64,000 nt of DNA from an uncultured Siphonobacter sp. (GCA_913774715.1 CAJYHS010000246.1:19793-83792), one strand, 5' to 3'; positions 52,499-62,147 are shown, counted from the stretch's first letter. Notes: generated from the sequence alone by a model not told the origin. Numbers and translations are program-made.

Positions 52499-55063
52499 TT
52501 ACTGAATCGTAACGCTACGACTGGCCTTGCCCGTGGCATCAAAGCACTTGAGCTTTATAATTCCTTTTACGGCTATTGGAGCAGCATACAAACTGGATTG
52601 AACAGTGGGTTCGGATCCATCCGTAGTATATCGAATTTGCAGACCAGGATACTCTGAATTAGCTTTCAGCGTCCCGTTTTCCAAGACGGCTCCGGGTGTG
52701 GGTACCCGGTAGTTATAACCCCCATTCAGGTAACGCAGACGAGGTAGCTCGCGTTGAGCCAGGTTATTGGCAAAGACGTTCCAGCCTTCTGAAATAGCTT
52801 GCTCACGAAGGGTTTTGTTATCAATGGTTTCCCATTTGCGCTCGGCTGACCAGGCTGATTCGGCGAAGCCCATGAGTTTAGGTAACATGTAATACTCCAT
52901 CATATCCCGGCCCCGAACGGTTTCCGTCCAGAGCTGAGCTTCCAAACCTAAAATATTCTGACGCTTTTGAAGCTTTTCTTTACCAGAAAAATCCAGAGGC
53001 TTACCCAGCGAATTTACATAGGTGGTTTTGAAATAATCGTAAGGAGCGAAGGTCCAAGCGTTGCGAGGTCCCACAAAACCACCCCAATACAAACCGGGCT
53101 CGGCGGGGTCGTTGTTATAGGCCAGATCCATATAGAGGTTTGTTACGTTGCAAAGCACGATGGGGTATCCGCCATTGGCCATGCGGTAACCCAGATCCAG
53201 ATCAAAGACATTATTCCAGATATACGGAATAACGCCCTTGCCTGCAAATTCAGGATTGGCTACGTATCTACCGTTCGCGTCCACATTTAAGCCTACTTCT
53301 TCCCAGCCGTGTACTTCCAGGTTATGCTTCTTTAGTTTGGGTAACATTTGACCAAAGAAGTAACTCTGTAAATACCGGGGACCTTTTATTTCCGGATGCT
53401 GTTTGAGGAAGGCGTCCACCATCGGAGATTTCGTCCAGACACCCATGGGAACTTCATCGCCGCCCACGTGCACGGCATTGAGTTTAAGGCCCGCTTCGTC
53501 GTACATTTTAACGACATCATTAATCACGGTCTCAAAGAAATGAGCTGCCGAAGGACGAACCACACAGATTACGTTGTCTGAATAAGCCTGAGCTGAGCTA
53601 TACTCCGATTTATCTTCAGGATCAATCAAACGGAATTCTTCCGCAGCTTCTTTCTTACCTTCTTTCATCAAACGCTCGTAACGAGCTTCCATGGATTTGA
53701 TCGCTGCCCGTGAGTGGCCGGGAAATCCGATTTCAGGAATAATGCGGATGTGCCGATCCTGGGCGTGCTGAAGAATTTCAATGAAATCTTTACGTGTATA
53801 ATAGCCACTTCCGTAAGTATTCTTAGCATCGGCCTTCGGGCCGGAACCATACGCCGGAGGTAAGGCATTATCCTTGATACTTTTCACATGCTGACGGTGC
53901 GAACCTACTTCGGTTAACTCAGGTAAGCCATTGATTTCCAAACGCCAGCCTTCATCTTCGGTAATATAAAAAAGCAGGTTGTTGATTTTATAAAAGGCTA
54001 ATAAATCCAGTACGCGAAGGACACTTTCTTTGGTTTGGAAGTTACGAGAAACGTCTAAATGCACGCTACGGAAGCCAAAACGCGGAGCATCCTGAATTTG
54101 CAACACTGGCAGCGTAAGTGAAGCGGTAGGCTTCCCATAAGCCGAAACCGGAGCTAGTGCTAACAAACTTTGAACGCCATAAAATACGCCAGCCGCATCA
54201 TGGCCCGTGATGGTAATGCCTTCATTACTGACTCTTAACTGGTAAGCTTCTTTCGAAATTCCATTTACCAAAACCGGAGCAATCTTCAGTAAAATCCCTT
54301 TACTTGACGCTGTCGCTGCTTCTTTCAAAGGAAAGGAAGTGCCCGTTAAGGTCTGCAGGCGGTTATTGAGAAACGTAGCTTCTTTCTGTAATTCTTTGGC
54401 ATAGTAAATGGGCCATTGACTGTTCAGATTCACATTGCCCTGGCCTTTGCTAACCTGAACCGGCAATGGGGTTATGGCAGGTAATTGCTCGGAAGGAATC
54501 AGAGACAGAGCCGAATTTTGCTGGTAATGATAGGCCGCGGTGGGTAAGGGCATCTGATCATTAGGGCCGCGGAGAATCTGGTCTTTCTCCGTCATGGGTT
54601 CCGGGGTGTACTGGGTTACCGTTTCGATGCGTTCTTTATCGCCATCGTCAAAAACAAAATAGAGTCCTACCGGAGCGTCTACCATTTTATTGATAGCAAT
54701 CGAACCCGCGTAAGGAATGGTGAGTGAAGCTCCGGGCTTTAATTCAAAACTTTCGTTGGGGGTAAGTTTATACCAGTCGCCGTTGATGTGTTCAACCGTG
54801 CCGGCAACAGGCGTTTGGGAAGCTAGAATCGTGCGGGGAGACATGCTAAAGTACAAGGTCCAGCCCTTATTGGTTAAAGCTTCTTCACCTGTATTGGTAA
54901 AGACAAACTGGGCCTGAAAGCCCGTAGTATCTTTGGGAAAATTGGTAAGCAGTTTCCAGGAAATAGCTACGCTGGAGCCTTCTGAGGTTTTCTCAGAAGA
55001 TTTACAGCTCAGGAATACCCAGACGCTCAGCAGAAGAAAAGCGGCAAGTAAGCTACGACGCAT
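52499..55063 (-). CDS. GH20 beta-N-acetylhexosaminidase lipoprotein
   Basis: An 854-residue secreted glycoside hydrolase. The signal peptide ends in a lipobox (VFLSC), so Cys20 would be lipidated. An N-terminal carbohydrate-binding CHB_HEX domain (about 30-160) precedes a GH20b domain (about 200-330) and the catalytic TIM barrel, with HVGGDEVPMG giving the Asp536-Glu537 pair. A C-terminal Ig-like CHB_HEX_C domain (about 790-850, YTTDGSEPT) follows. It removes terminal GlcNAc/GalNAc from chitin oligomers, glycans or peptidoglycan fragments. On the minus strand, TATCTTTA (55112-55105) is one base off the -7 consensus upstream. Confidence 0.93.
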   Translation of the reverse strand: MRRSLLAAFLLLSVWVFLSCKSSEKTSEGSSVAISWKLLTNFPKDTTGFQAQFVFTNTGEEALTNKGWTLYFSMSPRTILASQTPVAGTVEHINGDWYKLTPNESFELKPGASLTIPYAGSIAINKMVDAPVGLYFVFDDGDKERIETVTQYTPEPMTEKDQILRGPNDQMPLPTAAYHYQQNSALSLIPSEQLPAITPLPVQVSKGQGNVNLNSQWPIYYAKELQKEATFLNNRLQTLTGTSFPLKEAATASSKGILLKIAPVLVNGISKEAYQLRVSNEGITITGHDAAGVFYGVQSLLALAPVSAYGKPTASLTLPVLQIQDAPRFGFRSVHLDVSRNFQTKESVLRVLDLLAFYKINNLLFYITEDEGWRLEINGLPELTEVGSHRQHVKSIKDNALPPAYGSGPKADAKNTYGSGYYTRKDFIEILQHAQDRHIRIIPEIGFPGHSRAAIKSMEARYERLMKEGKKEAAEEFRLIDPEDKSEYSSAQAYSDNVICVVRPSAAHFFETVINDVVKMYDEAGLKLNAVHVGGDEVPMGVWTKSPMVDAFLKQHPEIKGPRYLQSYFFGQMLPKLKKHNLEVHGWEEVGLNVDANGRYVANPEFAGKGVIPYIWNNVFDLDLGYRMANGGYPIVLCNVTNLYMDLAYNNDPAEPGLYWGGFVGPRNAWTFAPYDYFKTTYVNSLGKPLDFSGKEKLQKRQNILGLEAQLWTETVRGRDMMEYYMLPKLMGFAESAWSAERKWETIDNKTLREQAISEGWNVFANNLAQRELPRLRYLNGGYNYRVPTPGAVLENGTLKANSEYPGLQIRYTTDGSEPTVQSSLYAAPIAVKGIIKLKCFDATGKASRSVTIQ

Positions 55064-55201
55064 AGAGCAATAGGATTATGAATGTTTACGATCAAGCAAG
55101 TGGATAAAGATACTAGACTTGAAAGATTCAACGGCGAATAATCGATGGTAGTGCCTTGAAATATTGTTCTGAATGAAGCAAAGGCAAATCCAGTTCAAAT
55201 A

Positions 55202-55231
55202 AAAGAGCCTGGATTATCACCCAGGCTCTTT
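55202..55231 (-). terminator. Terminator of accD
   Basis: AAAGAGCCTGG (55202-55212) pairs perfectly with CCAGGCTCTTT (55221-55231), with a T-rich exit on the minus strand. It lies 18 bp beyond the accD stop. Confidence 0.85.
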
Positions 55232-55248
55232 ATATTTAAAAGATATGC

Positions 55249-56103
55249 TCAAGAAGGCTGTACCCAAATCATTTCGAGTAACTTACTCAGCCGATCTTTT
55301 AATTCTTTACGATCTACAATGAAATCGAGAAAGCCGTGTTCCTGAACGAATTCGGCACTTTGGAAACCCTTAGGCAGATCCTTACCAATGGTTTCACGAA
55401 TCACACGAGGGCCCGCAAAACCAATCAGAGCACCGGGTTCTGAGATGTTGAAATCACCCAGCATTGCAAAGGACGCCGTCACTCCACCCGTCGTTGGATC
55501 CGTTAATAACGAGATATAAGGAATCTTTGCTTCATCGAGCAGAGCAATTTTAGCCGAAGTTTTGGCCATTTGCATCAGCGAGAAACCTGCTTCCATCATC
55601 CGGGCACCACCTGATTTGGAAATCATCAGGAAAGGAATCCGGTTTTTGAGCGAGTAATCCATCGCCCGGGCAATTTTTTCACCTACGACTGAACCCATTG
55701 ACCCACCAATGAAACTAAAATCCATACAGGCCACTACCAGATCAATACCATTGATTTTTCCGTGACCCGTGCGAACAGCGTCTTTGAGACCCGTTTTGTT
55801 TTCGGTGGCTTTGATACGATCGGGATACGCTTTGGTATCCTTGAAATGAAGCGGATCGCCCGAGGTCATCGTAGCGTCAAGTTCAGTATAAAAGGTATCA
55901 TCGAAAAGCAGCTCAAAGTATTCCTGAGATCCTACTTTTTCGTGGTAATTACATTTTGAGCAGGTATAAGCCTGCATTTTGTGCTCGCGGGTATGCATGA
56001 TGTTACCGCACTCAGGGCACTTGTACCAGAGCCCGTCGGGGGCTTCCCGTTTGGCTTCAGTGGGCGTTTGAATACCCTTGTCTTTCCGGGTGAACCAAGA
56101 CAT
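55249..56103 (-). CDS. accD: Acetyl-CoA carboxylase carboxyltransferase subunit beta
   Basis: 284 residues from the ATG at 56103; an earlier in-frame ATG at 56142 adds 13 residues not seen in the family. The N-terminal zinc ribbon has Cys29, Cys32, Cys48 and Cys51 (YKCPECG and TCSKCNYH). The carboxyltransferase domain shows [20 protein letters not shown] and the oxyanion [13 protein letters not shown]. It transfers CO2 from carboxybiotin to acetyl-CoA to make malonyl-CoA for fatty-acid synthesis, together with AccA, which is not in this window. It is divergent from fba. Confidence 0.97.
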   Translation of the reverse strand: MSWFTRKDKGIQTPTEAKREAPDGLWYKCPECGNIMHTREHKMQAYTCSKCNYHEKVGSQEYFELLFDDTFYTELDATMTSGDPLHFKDTKAYPDRIKATENKTGLKDAVRTGHGKINGIDLVVACMDFSFIGGSMGSVVGEKIARAMDYSLKNRIPFLMISKSGGARMMEAGFSLMQMAKTSAKIALLDEAKIPYISLLTDPTTGGVTASFAMLGDFNISEPGALIGFAGPRVIRETIGKDLPKGFQSAEFVQEHGFLDFIVDRKELKDRLSKLLEMIWVQPS

Positions 56104-56541
56104 ATTTCTGCTTCTTGTTTTGGAGTCTGAAGGCCTGGACAAAAGGATATCCCTGGTGTAGGCTGTATCAGAACTTGATTTAGGACATCAAAGATAGATC
56201 ATTCCTAAGTTCTATAAGAGAGAATAGGTGAGATTTTGTACTTTTCAAGGCAGCATTAATCCAATTTTCATCTTTTGTTGGATTTTTTGAGTCTAAAATT
56301 GAACCGATTGACCGATAATCAGGCTTATTTATGTAGACGTACTGCGGATGATTGGAAAAATGCCTAAGTTTGCAAGCGTTGATTTTCAAATTCTTTGGAA
56401 TTGGAAAGCAGCGAATCTTCTTCATCAGCATGAGATGTTACGAGTCAGTAATGGAAGAGTAGACTACTCTAACATCAGCGATTCAAGACTTCCTTTGATA
56501 CGAGTAAAAATTTATCATAATCTCTCATTTCAACGATTGGT
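56104..56541. other. 438-bp divergent gap between accD and fba
   Basis: I see no real gene; short frames here lack codon bias or motifs. The fba -7 element at 56365-56372 lies in it. The rest is AT-rich without notable repeats. Confidence 0.5.
56365..56372 (+). promoter_or_regulatory. Candidate -7 element of fba
   Basis: TAAGTTTG is a perfect TAnnTTTG. A leader of about 160 nt would precede the ATG. No -33 at ideal spacing is seen. Confidence 0.42.
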
Positions 56542-57627
56542 ATGGCCAATGCAACTAAAATTGCTCCAGGTGTTCTTTCTGGAGACGCTGTGCAGGAGTT
56601 ATTCGAACTCGCCAAAAAACATCAATTTGCACTTCCAGCCGTTAACGTAATCTCAAGCAGCACCGTCAATGCGGTTCTGGAGACGGCTCGTGATCTGAAT
56701 TCTCCCGTTATTATTCAGTTTTCACACGGTGGATCGCAGTTCTACGCTGGTAAAGGCCTCAAAAACGAAAACGAACAAGCAGCCATCGCCGGTGCGATTT
56801 CTGGTGCTCAGCACATCCACTTGCTCGCAGAAAAATATGGAGTTGCAGTAGTATTACACACCGACCACTGTGCCAAGAAAATCCTTCCCTGGATTGATGG
56901 CGTTCTGGAAGCGGGTGAGAAATTCTACGAGCAAAACGGAAAGCCTTTGTTCTCTTCTCACATGCTCGATTTATCAGAAGAGCCATTGGAAGAAAACATC
57001 GAAATTTCTTCAAAATACCACGAGCGTATGTCAAAAATTGGCATGACTCTGGAAATTGAATTAGGCGTAACGGGTGGTGAAGAAGACGGCGTGGATAACT
57101 CTGACGTTGATTCTTCTCGTCTGTACACCCAGCCTGAAGAAGTAGCTTACTCTTACGAGAAACTCAACGCTATTTCTCCTCGCTTTACGGTAGCTGCTGC
57201 TTTCGGTAACGTTCACGGTGTATATAAACCCGGTAACGTGAAGCTGCAACCCGTTATTCTGAATAACTCACAACAATACATTCGTGAGAAATTCAATCTG
57301 GAAGCGGAGAAACCTGTGAATTTCGTATTCCACGGTGGTTCAGGTTCGTCTCGCGAAGAAATCCGCGAAGCCATCAGCTACGGTGCCATCAAAATGAACA
57401 TTGATACGGATTTACAGTGGGCGTATTGGGATGGTATCTTAGGTTTCTACAAATCGAAAGAAGACTACCTGCAGGCTCAGATCGGTAACCCTACGGGTGA
57501 AGATTCTCCGAACAAGAAATTCTACGATCCTCGCGTATGGTTACGCGAAGGCGAGAAGTCTTTCATTGCTCGTCTGAAATCAGCATTCGAAGATTTGAAT
57601 GCGGTTAACGTCAACCAATATTTATAG
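56542..57627 (+). CDS. fbaA: Class II fructose-bisphosphate aldolase
   Basis: A 361-residue zinc-dependent aldolase of the FbaA type, length as in E. coli (359). VVLHTDHCAKK gives the catalytic Asp108 and zinc ligand His109. LEIELGVTGGEEDGVDNS carries the next metal-site Glu, and FVFHGGSGSS with NIDTDLQWAYW binds the substrate phosphate. It splits fructose-1,6-bisphosphate in glycolysis and condenses trioses in gluconeogenesis. It has its own -7 element and terminator. A perfect short palindrome (AGGGTTA-AC-TAACCCT) lies right after the stop. Confidence 0.97.
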   Translation: MANATKIAPGVLSGDAVQELFELAKKHQFALPAVNVISSSTVNAVLETARDLNSPVIIQFSHGGSQFYAGKGLKNENEQAAIAGAISGAQHIHLLAEKYGVAVVLHTDHCAKKILPWIDGVLEAGEKFYEQNGKPLFSSHMLDLSEEPLEENIEISSKYHERMSKIGMTLEIELGVTGGEEDGVDNSDVDSSRLYTQPEEVAYSYEKLNAISPRFTVAAAFGNVHGVYKPGNVKLQPVILNNSQQYIREKFNLEAEKPVNFVFHGGSGSSREEIREAISYGAIKMNIDTDLQWAYWDGILGFYKSKEDYLQAQIGNPTGEDSPNKKFYDPRVWLREGEKSFIARLKSAFEDLNAVNVNQYL

Positions 57628-57659
57628 TAGCTAGGGTTAACTAACCCTGAATGCTATTT

Positions 57660-57691
57660 AAAAAGCCGGCAGAAGCATCTGTCGGCTTTTT
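57660..57691 (+). terminator. Rho-independent terminator after fba
   Basis: AAAAAGCCGGCAG (57660-57672) pairs, with one G-T, with CTGTCGGCTTTTT (57679-57691), followed by T. Confidence 0.88.
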
Positions 57692-57696
57692 TTAAT

Positions 57697-57788
57697 GTAT
57701 AGACATCCCTTGATGGCGTCTGGGTGGAGGCGGTTTTTCTTTACCTTCACGTTATATTTATTCCCCGGCCAAGACGCCATAAATGTAC
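57697..57788. repeat. MITE-like palindromic repeat, copy C (degenerate)
   Basis: About 92 bp with imperfect ends (GTATAGACATC and ATAAATGTAC, with a GATGGCGTCTGGG/CCAAGACGCCAT inner pairing). It shares GGCGTCTGGG, GGAGGCGGTTT and TTTACCTT with copies A and B. Placed again between convergent genes (fba and ridA-like). Confidence 0.65.
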
Positions 57789-57797
57789 TCCTAATCC

Positions 57798-58187
57798 TTA
57801 CTTCACCGCCGTAGCTTCCAGCTCCACCGATAAGGTTTCAAACAGCGTGGTTACCTGAAAAAAGGTACTGGCCTGCTGGATACCGTGCTTGGTGATCCAT
57901 TCCTGAAAAATGTCGAAGTGAGCAAAGAGCTCTTCCTGAGAGGTCGTGTAGACATTTAGGCGAACGATGTTTTTACACTCGTATCCCGCCTGACTAATGA
58001 CTAACTCCAGATTTTCGATGGCCTGTAACAACTGGGTTTTCATATCGGCATGACTCGAAGTCCCATCGGGTAATACGGCGGCCTGTCCGGCACAGTAGAG
58101 GGTAGAAGTGACATTCTTTACTTCGACACCCTGAACATAATTGCGGGCATCCTGCCACTGCCAGGGGTTAATGATTCGCTTTTCCAT
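57798..58187 (-). CDS. RidA/YjgF family protein
   Basis: A 129-residue Rid-superfamily protein with STLYCAGQAAVLPDGT near residue 30, ENLELVISQAGYECKNIVRLNVYTT in the middle (in two parts) and the last strand FFQVTTLFETLSVELEATA. Canonical RidA imine/enamine deaminases carry an Arg in PARxxV before the last strand; here the segment is QASTFFQV, so that Arg is missing and classic deaminase activity is doubtful. It may belong to a Rid subfamily with another role. It is convergent with fba across repeat copy C. Confidence 0.82.
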   Translation of the reverse strand: MEKRIINPWQWQDARNYVQGVEVKNVTSTLYCAGQAAVLPDGTSSHADMKTQLLQAIENLELVISQAGYECKNIVRLNVYTTSQEELFAHFDIFQEWITKHGIQQASTFFQVTTLFETLSVELEATAVK

Positions 58188-58284
58188 GTGCTTGATTACT
58201 TTATTTTCAACAAGACAAAGGTCCGGCGAATGGGATCGCTGAAAGGTGAGTTACCGCACAGCTTTCAAGTGATGTAGATCACAT

Positions 58285-58848
58285 TCAGGCAGAAAACCGG
58301 CTAAGCGTCTCGCGGGAAACGCCAAGGTAAGAGGCCAGCAGGGTTTTAGGAACCCGCTGAACCAAAGCGGGATGTTGTTTAAGTAACTGCTCATAACGCT
58401 CCTGAGCCTGCGTGGTCATCAGTGCTAATAAACGTCGCTGCAAAGCCATATAACCCCGGTTCGCCTTTTCGAGGAAAAAATGCTCCATCTTAGGCAAACT
58501 TGCACAGAGCGTTTGATAACTTTCCAGCGAAAGGCAAAGCACTGTACTATCTTCTACGCAATCCAGTGAAAACGTGGCTTCTGATTGGGTATAAAAGGCC
58601 TGATAATCGCTTTCCCACCAGTCTTCCAAAGCAAAAGAAATGATCTGCTGCTTGCCGGAATCATCGGTATGAACCAGTTTTAAAAGACCGGAAACGACAA
58701 AATAGACATACTTAACCGGCATGCCCTCCTGAATGAGAAACTGATGTTTTTTGTACTTTCTAAGAAGAAAATGCGGTTCGATGAAGGCAAATTCCTCGTC
58801 CGTGAGCGGGATAATTTTCTCCAGATGTCCTCTTAATACGTCCTGCAT
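58285..58848 (-). CDS. Crp/Fnr-family transcriptional regulator
   Basis: A 187-residue protein with an N-terminal cyclic-nucleotide-binding-like beta roll (about 10-115, with QFLIQEGMPVKYVYFVVSGLLKLV) and a short C-terminal winged helix (LLASYLGVSRETLSRFS), near the truncated HTH length common in Bacteroidota. The cAMP phosphate-binding Arg/Glu motif (FGExAL..RSA) is not evident, so the ligand is unknown. The start overlaps the AlkD-like stop by one base, indicating co-transcription and coupling. Confidence 0.86.
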   Translation of the reverse strand: MQDVLRGHLEKIIPLTDEEFAFIEPHFLLRKYKKHQFLIQEGMPVKYVYFVVSGLLKLVHTDDSGKQQIISFALEDWWESDYQAFYTQSEATFSLDCVEDSTVLCLSLESYQTLCASLPKMEHFFLEKANRGYMALQRRLLALMTTQAQERYEQLLKQHPALVQRVPKTLLASYLGVSRETLSRFSA

Positions 58849-59543
58849 TACTTCAATTTTAAATAATACTGCCGCTCGGATTCGGGTAATTTTTCGATGG
58901 CGTAACGAAGCATGGTGCGGGGCATGGAAAGGGTATGTTCGTTTAAAAATTCCCGTAATACTTCCAGATCCTGTTGACCCACCTCGCGTAGCATCCAGCC
59001 GCAGGCTTTGTGAATCAGATCGTGTTTGTGAGAAAGTAGCGACTCTGCAATGGCCAAGGTATCATGGTATTCTTTCTGTTTGATAAAATAGAAAGTGGCA
59101 ATGATGGCAACGCGAACCGTCCAGATCCGCTCGGAACGGGCCAAGTCATAGAGCAACTGCCGATCCTGCGTGTAAAGAAATGCCCCGACAATATCTCGGG
59201 CGGAAACATCGACGAGATCCCAGTTGTTAACGTATTCCAAATGGGCCAGATACGCTTCGAGGATTTCCAGCTTCTGACTCAAATCACCCTTCTTGAACTG
59301 ATCCACCCAGATGAACAGAGCTGCGGCCCGGCATTCGTGGTAAGGGTTTTGGATGAGTTGAGTAACCTCTTCTAAAGGTAGGGAACGAAACTTTTTCGCA
59401 ATAGCCCGAACTTCACCGACGGCCAGACCCAGAAAAAGGTCATTCTCCCCGTATTCACCCGGTCCGGTTTTAAAGTAACGGGCCACAAACGCGGCTTTTT
59501 CGGGATTAGCCTGAGCCTGAAGTTGTTCAACGATAGAAGACAT
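58848..59543 (-). CDS. AlkD-like DNA alkylation repair protein
   Basis: A 231-residue all-helical protein of HEAT-like repeats with VGEVRAIAKKFRSLPLEEVTQLI, the Trp/Asp-containing NNWDLVDVSARDIVG (about 110-124) and HKACGWMLREVGQQD near the end. This is the DNA alkylation repair family that removes bulky cationic alkyl bases without base flipping (AlkD of Bacillus). It is the first gene of a two-gene operon with the Crp-family regulator. Confidence 0.88.
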   Translation of the reverse strand: MSSIVEQLQAQANPEKAAFVARYFKTGPGEYGENDLFLGLAVGEVRAIAKKFRSLPLEEVTQLIQNPYHECRAAALFIWVDQFKKGDLSQKLEILEAYLAHLEYVNNWDLVDVSARDIVGAFLYTQDRQLLYDLARSERIWTVRVAIIATFYFIKQKEYHDTLAIAESLLSHKHDLIHKACGWMLREVGQQDLEVLREFLNEHTLSMPRTMLRYAIEKLPESERQYYLKLK

Positions 59544-59653
59544 ATCCTAAGGAATCTAATGAATCGGGAACTAAGCCCACGCGGGAAACGCTAGGTAATG
59601 GAATGCCGCTAAAGATATTCATTTTTGAAGTATAGATAACTCCTAAAACATAC

Positions 59654-60181
59654 ATGATTACTATTGTTTCCTCAACCAATCAGAAAAATTCCCGTAGTCG
59701 GCAGGTAGCCGAGTATTACCGCCAGCAGGTACAGGCTGCCGGAGCGGATGCTCGGGTAGTAGACTTAGCGGACCTGCCCGTCGACTTTATCGAATCAGCC
59801 TTATATGGAAATTTCGGTAAACACGATGCCTTTAACGCCGTGCGTGATTTAGTGGAAGGAGCCAGTAAGCTGGTTTTTATCCTGCCCGAGTATAACGGCT
59901 CGTTTCCTGGGGTATTAAAAGCCTTTATGGACGGCTTTCATTACCCCAGCAAACTCAGCGGAAAGATGGTTGCTCTGGTCGGGATTTCCGACGGCGGGAG
60001 TGGGAATCCGTTAGGTATGAGTCACCTGACAGATATTCTGAGTTTTATGAATGCTACGGTGTTAGGCTTACGCATCAAGATTCCTTTTCTGAAAAAGAAC
60101 TGGGTAGAAGGCGAAATTCAGGATGAGTTTGTCAGGAACCTGCTTCAGCAGCAAGTGGAAATGCTGATAAAACTTCCCTAA
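59654..60181 (+). CDS. NADPH-dependent FMN reductase family protein
   Basis: A 175-residue flavodoxin-fold reductase. The FMN phosphate loop is near the start (IVSSTNQKNSRSRQVAEYY), and LPEYNGSFPGVLKAFMDGF (about 77-95) is the family signature of SsuE/azoreductase-like enzymes. It would pass electrons from NAD(P)H to FMN, quinones or xenobiotics. It is divergent from the AlkD-like gene and followed by its own terminator. Confidence 0.9.
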   Translation: MITIVSSTNQKNSRSRQVAEYYRQQVQAAGADARVVDLADLPVDFIESALYGNFGKHDAFNAVRDLVEGASKLVFILPEYNGSFPGVLKAFMDGFHYPSKLSGKMVALVGISDGGSGNPLGMSHLTDILSFMNATVLGLRIKIPFLKKNWVEGEIQDEFVRNLLQQQVEMLIKLP

Positions 60182-60183
60182 TA

Positions 60184-60215
60184 AAAAAGAGCAGGCCGAT
60201 TAGCCTGCTCTTTTT
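60184..60215. terminator. Bidirectional terminator between FMN reductase and DUF4097-like genes
   Basis: AAAAAGAGCAGG pairs perfectly with CCTGCTCTTTTT (12 bp), with an 8-base loop. Confidence 0.9.
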
Positions 60216-60226
60216 CGTTGAGACGA

Positions 60227-61228
60227 TTACTTGCGTTTTCGAAGGTAGATATTACCCATGGAGGATTTCAGGGTAATGGAAACGCCGGGAGCGTTAATTA
60301 CACCTTTGGTAGCATTGCTGCTGATGTAACTATTGCTGGTGGTGAATGGCCCTGCACTGGCAAAGCTGAGAATCTGATTATTATCGGTTTGGATGTTTAC
60401 GTCTTTGGTAGTGATGCTTACCGATGCATTCGAAGCAGCGTTACTTTTAGATCCGGTTACTACTCTGGCCACATTCTCAGTGTTTTTATTTCTGGTACCA
60501 TACCCAGTGATGGTTACTCCCTCTGAGCTTCGGGCTTCATTGGATCGGGCTTCTTTTTCGGGTAAGGGTAGTAAATCAAAATCCGTGAATGCATTCCCCT
60601 GAGACGCATCCATGATCACCGAAGCTTTGGTTTCCGTAGGAAGACTCACGTCAATGGATTCATGGCCGGTGGACAGAGAAATGGGCTTGCTCTGATTTAC
60701 TTTACTGAACTGAGCATTGATCTTTCCCATCGTTGAATACGCGATAACCGGACCGGTGATATCTTTCAGGTTGATATTTGTGGAGGACGTTCGAACTTCA
60801 ATTTCGCCGTCAATACCCGCAATCGTTAAGTCGTCACCATTGGCAAAGTAATTATTCCCCGATTTCCAGAGTAAATCCGTGTTTTTAGGTAAGCGAATTA
60901 CGTACGAAACGTCATCCTGCCGAAGTGCCGTTTTAAAAGTGGTTACTCCATTTTCCGTTTGTGTGGATAGGTTGATACCCGTGTTATCCGTACCCCCGGC
61001 ACCAACGGCCTTCAGACCCTCCGCTTCTTTGGGTAAGGGCCTGATTCCTGAAGCTTCAATAATCACCTCAGTGCCTTCGTATCCCTGAATGGACACCTCG
61101 GCATTACTAATCTGGAAAGAAACTTTTTTGGTTTTGAGAGGCGTGCGGTAGGTTTTGCTTTCACCTTTTTCCTGAGCAAACGCCGAAGATGCGGACAGCA
61201 GCAGCGTAAGTATGAAAATCTTTTTCAT
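60227..61228 (-). CDS. Secreted DUF4097-like beta-rich protein
   Basis: A 333-residue protein with a signal peptide (1-19, AFA-Q). It is made of repeated short beta segments rich in Ser/Thr/Asn, with DVSYVIRLPKNTDL, GIDGEIEVRTSSTNINLKDITGPV and SMGNIYLRKRK at the end. This resembles the DUF4097/putative auto-transporter adhesin head region. A polar low-complexity stretch (KEARSNEARSSEG) sits in the middle. It is the third gene after an ECF sigma and a membrane HEAT protein, a common Bacteroidota module; it may be a sensed or secreted envelope component. Its function is unknown. Confidence 0.78.
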   Translation of the reverse strand: MKKIFILTLLLSASSAFAQEKGESKTYRTPLKTKKVSFQISNAEVSIQGYEGTEVIIEASGIRPLPKEAEGLKAVGAGGTDNTGINLSTQTENGVTTFKTALRQDDVSYVIRLPKNTDLLWKSGNNYFANGDDLTIAGIDGEIEVRTSSTNINLKDITGPVIAYSTMGKINAQFSKVNQSKPISLSTGHESIDVSLPTETKASVIMDASQGNAFTDFDLLPLPEKEARSNEARSSEGVTITGYGTRNKNTENVARVVTGSKSNAASNASVSITTKDVNIQTDNNQILSFASAGPFTTSNSYISSNATKGVINAPGVSITLKSSMGNIYLRKRK

Positions 61229-61232
61229 GACG

Positions 61233-62147
61233 TTAGATCGTTAATAGTTGAATACTTTGTTGAGCTTGTTTGCGAATAAGGGGATCAGCGGCTTCGTCTT
61301 CCGCCAGTTGTTTGAGTCGGGGTAGAGCTGCCGTTTCTTTATTGATGACGAGTGTTTCCATGACGCTGATCTGCTCGGGTAACTCCGAGGCGACATTCAG
61401 CCGGGCCAGTAATGCTTTGCGGACCGATGGGTTTTTACCGTAATTTTTCAGCGTTTCCAGCGTAGCCAGCCGGACGTTAATGTTTTCATCCTGCCGGAGC
61501 GTCTGAGCTAGCGTTTGCAGCAGATCGGGTGGAATGGAGGGCATATTGCTGGCATATTGCAATCCTTTTAACCGCTCGGCAGCTGATTCTTTCCTGAGTA
61601 AGCCCAAAACCACCAATTCCTGAGTTACCTTCAGTTCTTTACGAAGCGTAGCTACTTCCTGTTGTACTTTCTTCATGGAAACATCTTTCGTTTCAGCTTT
61701 AGTGGAAGGCTCCATCTGAGCTACCTCTTCAGCCGGTGACGTTTCTAGTGGCCGGTAAGACGGCTTTTCAATCCTTACCGTCTGCGTTTTGATTTCGGGA
61801 GCCACCGTCATTCGTCCCAGCCAGAACATCAATCCGAAAGCAGCCAAAACAGCGGCGTAGGGCCAATAGATTCTTTTTTTAGGGAGGGCAATAACCTTCG
61901 CTTGCTGCTGATGCTGCTTTTCAAGCGTCTGGTTTTCCTTTTCCCGATCCAGCAGAGCGTAGAATGCCGTGTCCAAACCCGCATCTGCTTCAACTTCGTG
62001 ACGCTGAACATCCCGCCAGATTTTTTCGAGACTTTCGGCTTCCTGCCTCAGGGGCAAATCTTCCGCCAGTATCTCTTCGAAGAGCAGCCGATCTGTTTCA
62101 GACAGTCTTCCTAGTAGATAATCGATTAATAACGTATCTTTTTCCAT
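61233..62147 (-). CDS. Membrane HEAT-repeat protein, probable anti-sigma factor
   Basis: 304 residues from the ATG at 62147 (three more if started at 62156). The N-terminal cytosolic helical part (LLIDYLLGRLSETDRLLFEEIL, in two pieces) is anti-sigma-like. A single transmembrane helix (about 94-113, WPYAAVLAAFGLMFWLG) precedes a periplasmic coiled coil and C-terminal HEAT repeats (about 185-300). It lies 18 bp after an ECF sigma gene and 4 bp before the DUF4097-like gene. It probably holds the sigma factor at the membrane. The HEAT part may sense a protein partner. Confidence 0.76.
   Translation of the reverse strand: MEKDTLLIDYLLGRLSETDRLLFEEILAEDLPLRQEAESLEKIWRDVQRHEVEADAGLDTAFYALLDREKENQTLEKQHQQQAKVIALPKKRIYWPYAAVLAAFGLMFWLGRMTVAPEIKTQTVRIEKPSYRPLETSPAEEVAQMEPSTKAETKDVSMKKVQQEVATLRKELKVTQELVVLGLLRKESAAERLKGLQYASNMPSIPPDLLQTLAQTLRQDENINVRLATLETLKNYGKNPSVRKALLARLNVASELPEQISVMETLVINKETAALPRLKQLAEDEAADPLIRKQAQQSIQLLTI

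Noticed and set aside
56180..56650. Short frames on both strands between accD and fba
   Set aside because: They overlap each other and the fba start, lack motifs, and the region fits a divergent promoter gap.
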